Part shown: piece by piece, positions 11,001-19,300 of the stretch
Position numbering within the stretch: position 1 is the first letter of the stretch
How the letters are laid out: the number at the start of each line of letters is the position of its first letter
Source of the DNA: Acanthaster planci
Taxonomy: Eukaryota > Echinodermata > Asteroidea > Valvatida > Acanthasteridae
NCBI RefSeq assembly: GCF_001949145.1
Contig: NW_019091400.1
Coordinates: 1,044,405-1,075,127, forward strand
Direction of reading: 5' to 3'
DNA length: 30,723 nt
Position numbers and translations under genes: made by a program
Notes under the pieces: generated by a model
Told to the model about the DNA's origin: nothing
The model's input: the letters and a program-made list of their open reading frames with translations, nothing else
Database searches by the model: none

Positions 11001-11207
11001 ACATTCAGATGCTATTAAAAAGATTCTTTCCCCAAGATCGTGTACTTAAGTAGGCTGACCCAAGCTTTTCCCCCTATATTTTGTTCCAACAACAAAACAG
11101 GTTATGACTGTGATGGCCGTCGACAGACCAAAGTCGAGAACAGCCAGGATTACTTTAGTCCTCCGCCGTTACTTCTGTCGCAGTATCTGGACACTCTCCA
11201 CAGCTAG
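5005..11207 (+). CDS. R3HDM4: R3HDM4 orthologue (R3H domain protein), complete, 7 exons
   Basis: The exons are 5005-5054, 5862-6013, 6453-6571, 7159-7327, 8761-8846, 9990-10131 and 11101-11207. They total 825 bp, giving 274 residues and a stop, close to the human length of about 268. All junction phases agree. The product carries the family landmarks in order: RRYENT-CFLLSLVDE (about 62-75, human ENTQYLLTLLE), IWNDFMNR (108-115), TPEESFQRISRRLRTVLRR (about 168-186), the R3H signature FDRLLLHAVCQYLDL with Arg224-x3-His228, and LLLSQYLDTLHS at the C-terminus. R3H domains bind single-stranded nucleic acid. The cellular role of R3HDM4 is not established. An in-frame TAA at 4993 supports the start, and the ATG has a good context (AAAATGG). 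Confident by alignment from memory. Confidence 0.95.
5862..6013 (+). CDS. R3HDM4: R3HDM4 exon 2
   Basis: The acceptor is TTTTTGGTTGTTAG|G. It encodes a proline- and basic-rich segment ending RRYEN. The donor AACA|GTAGGT gives ENT on joining, as in the human protein. The alternative donor six bases on (GTACAT) would put the frame out. Confidence 0.85.
6453..6571 (+). CDS. R3HDM4: R3HDM4 exon 3
   Basis: The acceptor is CTGTTATGACAG|CT. It encodes CFLLSLVDETDFGE and an acidic stretch to DRDSLE. The donor is GGAG|GTAAGC, phase 0. Confidence 0.88.
7144..7174 (+). repeat. 17-bp tandem duplication across a splice acceptor
   Basis: ATGGAACGACTTCA occurs at 7144 and again at 7161. The first copy supplies the end of the intron including the CAG acceptor, and the second begins the coding part of R3HDM4 exon 4. 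Confidence 0.9.
7159..7327 (+). CDS. R3HDM4: R3HDM4 exon 4
   Basis: It starts IWNDFMNRPEEEQ, matching human VWNDFMNR, and then runs into a low-complexity Lys/Glu/Asp linker. The acceptor ACTTCAG lacks a pyrimidine tract because of a 17-bp duplication across it, but it is the only AG in phase after the stop at 7126-7128. The donor is ACAG|GTACTT, phase 1. Confidence 0.85.
8761..8846 (+). CDS. R3HDM4: R3HDM4 exon 5
   Basis: A strong acceptor (TTTTTGTTGTCAG) precedes the most conserved stretch, HPAHTPEESFQRISRRLR. The donor is CGAGG|GTCAGT, phase 0. Confidence 0.93.
8932..9021. repeat. Two-copy tandem repeat, 44-bp unit
   Basis: GAGCACGTGTGCCAGGCGGA at 8932 recurs at 8976 as GAGCACATGTGCCAGGCTGA, and the rest of the unit (ACCTACTGT..GAACAGTCTGCTG) is also repeated. 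It lies in R3HDM4 intron 5 and is noncoding. Confidence 0.88.
9990..10131 (+). CDS. R3HDM4: R3HDM4 exon 6 (R3H motif)
   Basis: The acceptor is CACGTGTAG|GG. The exon contains the R-x3-H signature in FDRLLLHAVCQYLDL. The donor CACCA|GTAAGT is consensus, phase 1. Confidence 0.95.
10292..10688. repeat. Direct duplication of about 190 bp, period 207
   Basis: Copy A (10292-10480, starting GGATATTGGATGGTGAAAAT) and copy B (10499-10688, starting GGACATTGGATGGTGAAACT) run colinear with scattered substitutions to the shared end TTTTCTCTGTTA.AAATG. Both are inside R3HDM4 intron 6. A shorter related stretch near 24258-24310 indicates a dispersed repeat family rather than a purely local duplication. Confidence 0.9.
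11101..11207 (+). CDS. R3HDM4: R3HDM4 exon 7 with stop codon
   Basis: The acceptor is AACAAAACAG|GT. It encodes YDCDGRRQTKVENSQDYFSP and LLLSQYLDTLHS, then TAG at 11205-11207, ending at the same point as the human protein. Confidence 0.94.
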
Positions 11208-11260
11208 CAGGGAAAAAAGAAACAATCAGGGTCCTGTACAATTCAGGATTTACTAAGGGT

Positions 11261-11390
11261 TAAGGGAAATAAACATTTAAATTGTGCTCACCAGAAGATG
11301 TTCTAGTCGCTGACTTATCGACCCGACTGGGCCTTCATCAGAGGCTGATAATTCAGCCATTAGTACGTCTTCTGGTGAGTATTTCCCTTA
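11261..11390. repeat. Fold-back (cloverleaf-like) element at R3HDM4 3' end
   Basis: The outer arms are TAAGGGAAAT (11261) plus CTCACCAGAAGATGT (from 11287), paired with ACGTCTTCTGGTGAGTATTTCCCTTA (11365-11390, read in parts). The left arm has a 16-base bulge. Between the arms are three smaller hairpins: AGTC/GACT (11305-11315), GACCC/GGGCC (11320-11333) and GGCTGA/TCAGCC (11343-11358). On the minus strand the centre reads CTGATGA, stem, GATA, stem, A, which resembles a hammerhead ribozyme core with defects. Ribozymes of this kind occur in Penelope-like retroelements. That assignment is tentative, while the inverted repeat itself is certain. Confidence 0.7.
11268..11273 (+). promoter_or_regulatory. 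Poly(A) signal of R3HDM4
   Basis: AATAAA lies 61 bases after the stop codon, followed by TTGTG about 10 bases on. It is formed at the junction of the outer arm and the bulge of the fold-back element. Confidence 0.6.
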
Positions 11391-14300
11391 GTCTCGTTAC
11401 CAGTGCCACACATTCTTATTTGCTTCTTGTATTGAATGAGGTTGCTCTGTAGTCTGTGTGTTACATGTTTACACCAGTGTTTCTGTAATGTCTCCGTTGT
11501 GGTGGTAAAAACTGTGTGAAGATGTGGGAAGATGCACCAATACATGTAGTGAGTTCTTCGAATGTAATGTTTAGATTCTGGAAAGTAGTTGGTTAGTAGT
11601 AGGAGAAAAGTTCCACAAACTTCAAATGTGAAGACTGTAATATCCTTAATCCCTTATCTTTAATCTTTGATTTCCACCGACTCCCATTTGAGAATCCTTG
11701 AATTTGTGAATTGCTAATCCCTTGAATCTAGGAAAGTCCTCAAACTTCCATTTGAAAATCATTTACTTTCCTGAGCCCCTCACTCATAAAATCTAAGAAA
11801 GTTCTCAGACTTCCATGAGAGGGTCATATGTTGGCCTGAGTTTCAAATGTTTGAAAACAGTATAAAGTGTAATATTAAATTCTTACCTTTTCAATAAGTA
11901 TCCAGGCTTCAATTCGGGAATAAAGTCCATGTTGTAAATATCCTGAAAAACGTTTGACTAATAAATCCTACCAAAGCTATCCAATTTGGACTTTGAAATG
12001 AAATGCAAGAGTTGCAAATGATAACTGTCTGACATACATGTGATGTGACCAGCATTAGAAGTGCGTGTACATGTGGTGGTGCCTATGTTGGTAATAAGTA
12101 TTCTAATTGATTATAGTTATAAAGTTATAGTTATAACAAATTTTTATTTTGTGTTTGGGGATAAACATTTGTCCTTGAAAAGTATTGTCTTTGCCAGGTT
12201 TCGTTTAATTACAAACCAATTAACAAGTTAACTCAAGCTAGGTTACTTGATCACACACATTTGAAGTAGCTAGGTATGAATTATGAGAGAGGAATGCCTT
12301 TGTTAATGTTCATTTTACTAGCATGTAGCTTGGCTAGGAACTGAATGACTTGAGATTGGCTTGTGATGGAATGTGTTAGAACTTTGAGTCACCCTATACA
12401 TACATGCACCTGCAACTTACTGTGTGTTACGAACATGTATTAATGTATTTGTATCACTGTTACCTGTAGATGATTGTCTCTGATCAGCTTGTCGGTGTGT
12501 TCCTTGTTGGCTGATACTCCTTGGGAGAGGAAGTAGAAATTCTTTAAGTGTTGCAAATTAATGTTTGCCATCGTCGCACTGGCCAATCCAAGTAGCCTTT
12601 ATGTGTCCTGATTGGTCAGTGGTCAGAACTACCTCAGTAGGTACACAAGGACGTATTGCTCCATTCCTTAATTACACCTGAATTATCGAATTTATACACG
12701 ATGAACTTTGATGTCTTTGATGAACTTTGATTTTACCTCTCTGGCACATTAGAAAACTGAATCACATGATTAATGGATTTGTGCTTTTTAATTTTGTAAT
12801 ACTAACGTAATAATGTTTTAGACTGTAACAAAATGACTATACTGATTGAAATATATGAAGTACAGCCACAAGGTTGATACCCAGCTTTGCAAAAATAGGA
12901 GTTGATGAAGTGATAATAAATTCCACAAATGATAAAAAGAATTTGAATTTTCTCGTTTTTTATTCTGATAATTCATACAGTTTACTTCCACCTCATCTAA
13001 GCAGATTTAACGATTTATAAAGATGTCAAAATTTCATTTTGTTTACGGGGTGCCTAGATTTAAAGTTGTAGGCCATTGTATTTGCCAGTCTGGCTGTAGC
13101 CATTAGCAGCCCAACTTTTTCCTCTAGACTAGTCGCATGGAACAGTCGTAGATGGGCAGTTAATAATAGACGGGTACCCTCGTGAGGCTAGTTGTTCTTG
13201 TGGCTTATCATATTCCGTCGTCTGGGATTCTGCTGGTATAGACTTCCACATTATTTTGTTGTGGAAATAGGCAAAGTTAGGTGATCGTGGATGGAAAGCA
13301 CAGAGAAAGTGATACTGGGATAATGTTCAGGTAGTTATAAGTAGTTATAAAGGCCTGGTCCAGCCCTGGCCCTGTACTTTTGAAAATTGGGAAACATTGA
13401 TATTGCGTAGAGTGGAAGGAAATATTGTCGCATCCTGACTCCACTTCAGCGGCTGTGTTGTGTGTGTAACGTTAGCCATCATCTTAGCAGGCTAGGTCTA
13501 GGCCCTCGTGTGTATGATCATGCGCGATGTACAGGGTGTCCCAGAAAAAAAAATAAAACCCTGAGTAATGGGGTTTATGTGCCCAAACCGTGAGATATGA
13601 TTATATTCAGATAGTGTATAAGGATCTCCAAAAAGTAGAAGCAGTATTCTTTCTAACGATACCTTGATTGATGGTATCCCTCCTGTCATGCATGACTGAA
13701 CACCATTGTCTTGAAAATGGGGCATCCAAACTCAGTTGTAACACTTTGGATGCTAGCCGGACTAGCAGTAATGGTTTTTTACCAGTCCACCAGCATTTTC
13801 ACTTATCCGCAACTCTACTCAAGCAAATTAAACACACAAAGTGGTTACCTGCTGAAAATGGTTTGTTTCATTCACAATGCAAGAGACAGAAAACAAATCC
13901 ATATCATTATGAACTGTTTATGTACATGTAAAGTACATGTAGGCCTACATGTACGTTCTTTGTAGTACATACATGTACACGCACATGTACGCCCGTCGAC
14001 TATGTCTTGTTACAGTCAAGCTACTTAATCTCCCGCGGTCCACCTGATACTTAAAGTACCGTAAAATATGTAGCACACAAATGTTCTTTTGACTTTGTAT
14101 AAGGCATTCCTAGCCCTAGTCGCTGTAGTATGTACAGTGTATTGTTGGTTAGGGTTTGACGAGCATATAAGGCTGGGTGTGAGATCACTCACAACACACA
14201 CACTATACTCCTACCACGGGGTCAGCTGGAGGCTTTTTAATTGTGAACAAATCAGTCTGACCTTATTTTCTTTATTTCTGTCGTGCCCATGTTCAGTTAT

Positions 14301-15950
14301 TTTTTGGTGGATTTGGCGCACCTAACAGTACATACATTGTACATGTATTGTTCATGTTCGTTCTTGACTATGTCCAGTACCCGTAGCGCACGAACCAAAC
14401 ACGACATCGCAACCGCCACAGCGTTCATGTAAGAACTACCTGTGACCAGTCAGAAAAACCAGTATTGCAAATTCGTAGCACACGTAATGTATACACACAC
14501 ACCATACACACAGGGCACGTCATGTGCATGGGATGCATATCCATGAACTTACATGTACCTCTGCGATGCAGTGCATAAAAGCGTGTGCTGATTTAGATCT
14601 TGTCTCAGGACCAATGTCAAGTCATAGCATTGTTGAGATGGGCCATACACAGTAGTCATTAAACAGCCGACAATAAAGTGTGATAGCATGGGCATTCCGG
14701 AGTAGAAGTTTCAGACGATTAACTGCCGGTGCGTTCATAGACTTCAACATTACTTCTGCTGGGCTGGTGCCATTTATTTGTTTCAAAAACCTGCAGCAGC
14801 TAGAGGGCATGCATCCATATCAACTATTTTGCCACATATTTCAGAATATTGTTTTATTAGACCCCCTGACTACCCAGACGAGGGCCTTCACTAGACCGTA
14901 CGGTTTTTATTCAAATTGGGCTAACAAACCATCGTTAAGATCAAACCCTGGTTTTTACATAGACCCTGGGGGAAACAATATAGCCTCACTTTGTGATAAA
15001 TGTGACACTTGTAATTTACTCCGTTTTCCAGTCTTCTGCTCAAGATGCCCTCCACCAAGAGAACAAGAGCGGGAATGTCAATGATCGTGCAGTGTCCCCG
15101 TACATTGATTAATCCAGTAAAGAATAACTTCAAGGATTTTTGGCCTCAATCCTAAATGCAGCAACAACTTAGATGTTCATCTCATAACTTACATGTACAT
15201 GTAATTTGGTATTTGTACAAGGAATGAAACTATTTTTTTTTCCACTTCCAGGAGGAGGTATGGATACCTACGTGTACAAACCTGCTATAACCAGTGAGGC
15301 TTTACAATCAGAAAAGTGGGACTGACTTTCAGCAGAAACCTCAAGAGCCATGGAAAGTATGTAGAATTCAGAAATGGATATCTAGGGTTCCAGTTAGTTG
15401 TCCCACTGGCAAATGTTTAGAAACTTTTGTTGTAATCCTGTACAATCGGTGAGGAAAAAAATGATTTGCACTGCTCGACACTGCATCCTTGGTCACAAAA
15501 ATTGCAAATTTACATGTAAGTAAATCAGCCAGAATCTTGGTTCTCTGCAATGAATATTGTATTATTTTATTGTCATATTTTTAAAATGTTTTCCACATAG
15601 TGGAAGTGTGAACCTGAGTTCTTCCACATCCTTGCACTTAAAAAGATGTAAAATTTTGATCGATGCACTTTTGATTGTTCGTACCATGATTTGACAGCCT
15701 GAATTTGAAACTTTAAGTCAGGTCAAATTACAGGTCTGTTCAGTGTGATAAGGGTTTAACGGTGACAAGGAATGCCGGGGGGGGTCCATGTGAATAGTGA
15801 CTTGACTCCTCACTGGATGATTGTCAGTGGCATGGGATGGACTTATACTTATTATTCATTATTTTTGGCAATGACACCAAAGATTCCTCAAAAGCGCATT
15901 TAGGCTTGCAAGCCTGAAGAAACCTGTAGAGAGGAGACAAGGGGAAAGAG
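11391..15950. other. Gene-poor intergenic stretch
   Basis: No exon could be supported between R3HDM4 and the first recognised CAAP1 exon. The stretch is AT-rich, with a dense block of ACATGT/GTAC palindromes at 13930-13995 and others at 14335 and 15190, an inverted CCAAT pair near 12570-12615 (CACTGGCCAATCC and GATTGGTCAGTG) and a GGTGTCCCAG motif at 13533. TATA-like strings at 14166 and 14573 could belong to an unseen CAAP1 5' exon. A frame from ATG 15045 (MPSTKRTRAG) is basic like the human CAAP1 N-terminus but lacks a convincing donor. Confidence 0.5.
13933..13954. repeat. Perfect 22-bp palindrome in a TACATG-rich block
   Basis: GTACATGTAGG is followed directly by its reverse complement. 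It lies within 13922-13991, where TACATGTA-type units recur at least five times. Confidence 0.85.
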
Positions 15951-15954
15951 TTAC

Positions 15955-16110
15955 AGTTTTAGGGGTGGGAGGAAAACCCCAGAGGAATATTCTGGATAAA
16001 ACCCACAGAATCGGGTTGGGACTGAAAACCCAACCCACATGTGGAGCAAACCAGGAATTGAACCCCGGGCCATGGAGTAGCCATAACCATAACCATGACT
16101 TGCACCACTG
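15955..16110 (-). mobile_element. SINE-like unit with tRNA-type B box
   Basis: On the minus strand GGTTCAATTCC (plus 16054-16064) fits the RNA polymerase III B-box consensus. It is followed by a body GTGGGTTGGGTTTTCAGTCC ... CTGGGGTTTTCCTCCCACC, a sequence style I associate with invertebrate SINE bodies. No clear A box, poly(A) tail or target duplication was found. It abuts the first recognised CAAP1 exon and may carry that exon's polypyrimidine tract. Confidence 0.35.
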
Positions 16111-16146
16111 TTTTCATTCCCTTGTACTGTACATGTAGCTAAGGCA

Positions 16147-16362
16147 ATGCTACCAGACTCGACGCAATCAGAAGCTATACCCCAGACCTCGTCCGCCGCT
16201 TCCAATCGACCCTTTTCAACAAAAGATGACTCATCAGGGAGTAGTGGCAAAGTGAAGAAGAGCGATAGCTTCAAGAAAAAGAAAAAACGGAAGTCAGAGG
16301 AGTGGACTACCAAGAGCTCCAAGAAGAAGAAGCTTGGCAAAGAAAAGTCTCACAAGGAGCAG
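16147..16362 (+). CDS. CAAP1: CAAP1 first recognised exon (lysine/serine-rich)
   Basis: Seventy-two codons run from ATG 16147 to the donor GAGCAG|GTAGTT, phase 0. The frame is open a further 48 bases upstream, and a pyrimidine-rich tract ending CATGTAG at 16138 looks like an acceptor, so this may be exon 2 with either a 5' untranslated or a coding extension. The lysine clusters resemble the basic start of human CAAP1, but residue-level identity is low. Confidence 0.68.
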
Positions 16363-19300
16363 GTAGTTGACTACCATTTCATGTCTGGCTGAAAATGTCA
16401 ACTTTTTTTTCTGGTTTTTTTTTTTTTTTTTTTTTGGTAGGATCCAAATCAAGCCATAGTTTTTCTAAAAAAGTAAAGATAAGTAGAAGCGAATTGTCTA
16501 CCCAACTTGTAGACCCCCTCGTTGGTAAAGATGAGACAGGTTGCCGGGAATAGGTTCATCTACTTGGTACATGTAGGTGCCTGGCATGCACACAGAGACT
16601 GTATAATTCTACAGAAAGTGGTTTGACATGCTCAGTGCGTCTGTGGCAAAAGTGCACAAGCCTTTGCTCGCACATTGTGAGTTCCATCCAGAATGAGCAT
16701 CAGTGATAAAAAAAAACCCATCTCTTGTTCCTGCAAGGAACAAATAGATCAATCCCACTGCGTTCCCTCGAATGATTCAAAATCATCACTAAAAAGCTCA
16801 GTTTACAGTTTTTTCACCAAAGTGTTGCAAATTTTTGAAAGGAAGATGAGCATTACAGTCTCTGTAAAACAGTCTGGTACATGTACTTTCCCACTCACCA
16901 CTGCACAAGAGTCGGGGGACAAGATTTGAAACTGGTCATCTTTATAATCTACCTCGAGTTGAAGTACGCCCTCACCAGCAAGAAAGAGACAGGCTGGTGA
17001 GAATATTTCCAAATGGGCCAGTGATTGTGGATGCGCTAAAATAAATACATGATGACCATATAGACAATGAGAAATTTTTTGTGTGTGCTCAGTGCATTCC
17101 ACACCAAATGCGCATGAACCAGTGCGTGCATATGATTAGCTCCCACCAAAGGGCCATCATTGCTATGTCGAAACACGCCCTCTTTCATTCCCGCTCAAAT
17201 AAGGAATATTGACTTACATGTAAATGGTCCCGGATCCAGTTCATTTTGGAGATTTTGGTCACGTTTGCTTCAGTGGTGTAATTATGGGGACTGGCACTCT
17301 CGGCAGAAGTTTGTGTCCCCTTGGCTATGTACAGACCACGAGACTTTTTCCTTCAGTGTACTGTCCCCTTGAAAAAAGTGTGCACCCTTGGTTACCACCT
17401 CCCCCTTAGAAATTGCACCCTAGTTATGCTACTGGTTCATGTTAAAGTGTCTAGGTTCATTGAGAAAGATTTCACTGTCTAAACATATGAATCCTTCAAA
17501 ATCTCCCACTGTACGCGAAACTAATGGCATGTACAGTGTACTTTGTACTTTTGCCACAAGTCCCCTTTTGAAATATCTTTGTTAATCTCAACTTTCCTCT
17601 GAGACCACCCATAAGATTTGTAAGGACCGTGGAAGGTTGGGTTTAATGTAACGTACAGCTACCTTTTAAAATGTTTCATCAAGAAATCGTCCAAGAAATC
17701 CAAGAAAGGCCACCCAGCTGCCAAGAAGGCAGAGCCAGAGGAGCAAGACTCAGACCTGGACCTGGAGAACGGCCTGAAGCCCATCCGAGACTACGTCAAG
17801 GACCGGGAGGACATGCTGGGGCAGATGTTTAAGTGTGTCCTGAAGGCTGACAAGCTGCGGGCCATGCTGCCAGATATACTCAAGGTGACTCTCAGCCCAC
17901 ACTGAGGCTACTTACTACTTAAGGGTTGGCAGGTGGAACCTCTGTACACTTCTTAACTATCAAATTCATGACGGAGCCAGTCTGATAGACTTGGCGTTTG
18001 GCACTCTCAGGCAAATTTTTACGTGTGTGGATATTCTGTCTGCCCAGAAAATGGACCCTATAGCCTAATGATTTGCACAGCCCTTGCTGGCACAACCTTT
18101 TAAGTGCACTCTTGTTCTAGATTGAGGTGACATGCTGAAGAAGTTTAATATGCTCACCCACGTCCTCAAAATTATCTTGAGAATCTCAGTTAGATCACCC
18201 CTCATTCTGTGTTCCAGTGTTGCGAGGCCAAGAGACTCTCGTCTTTCTGAATATGCAGGATTGATCAGTGCTGGTGCTAACCTAGTTGTCCTTCATTGTA
18301 CCTATTTCCCAAAATATCAATACAGATTCCAAACTTGCATACTGTTCTCCATGTTCCGTCCAGCATATGTCTTGTAGAGGATACCTGGGGACTCTTGAGG
18401 AATGTGGCTAAAGGAACATTTAATTAACCTCAGAGACTTCATAGTATCATAGCTCAGGACTTCAAAAGGCAGTGTCGGCATTGACTGGCCGTGGCCAGGA
18501 GTAACACATATGTTTATTGGAAGTGGCTGCAGCCACTAGCTAGTGGCTTCTATAGGCACATATATTATTTTTAGCTCCAGCCTTGACTTCCTGGTGTAGC
18601 TTGAAGTTTCAAAGTGTAGGAGAAAACCTACTGAAGGAATAGAGCAACCTCAACTCACTTTGTGGCCAGCAGACTCTTTGAGCCCTATGCAGTTGGTTAC
18701 AGGCAAATGAAACCTAGTCCTGGGTAACTTTCACACTGGAACTCTCCTGAAGGGCCACAGAGTGCCATCTACTCTTCTTTGTCCTGGGTTTTACAGACAT
18801 CCTCAGGACTTTTTCACCTGAAGATGAAACAGAGTGATATAAATATAAGACTGTCACATATTGTACGTCCAACTTCTTGAAAAGATGATTTATTGTGCAG
18901 TATTAACCCTAACCCTACATAATACTACAAATTACTACTTGCAGTAAAATGTAGGACTGAGCGCTGTCGCTCGTAAAAGGACATGACCTTATTGTTCTGT
19001 GAAGCCATAAGATACAATGCATAAGACAATGCACCATACAGTGCTGTGGCACCATGAATGCATGGCTTTGTTCTCTGTACCAGTAACAAGGGAAGTAACC
19101 TAGCCAGAAGTAGTAATCTGTAGCGCTAGGTCCTTCAGGCTCAGACTATTACTTAGTATTTTGTAGTACTGTGTAGTGTAAGCCAAACAATATGCTTGGC
19201 GGTTAGGGTTAAGCAAGGGTTTGACTTGTAGCATTCTGTGTGTGTATCAGTCTTTTTTCTTGTATGGCATATTGGCAACATCTTTAATTTTGGGAATTGT

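Noticed and set aside
13533-13560. GGTGTCCCAG motif as a mariner-type transposon end
   Set aside because: No inverted partner was found downstream, so no element can be bounded.
15045-15152. Basic frame MPSTKRTRAG as the first coding exon of CAAP1
   Set aside because: No convincing donor in the needed phase. Resemblance to the human N-terminus is only in charge.
15951-16340. Minus-strand frame of 129 codons
   Set aside because: It is antisense to the lysine-rich CAAP1 exon and the SINE-like unit, and its Phe runs are the complement of AAG/AAA codons.
18900-19216. TAACCCTAACCC and GGTTAGGGTTAA as telomere-like sequence
   Set aside because: There are only two units on each side in opposite orientation about 300 bp apart. 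An imperfect inverted repeat is more likely than an interstitial telomere.
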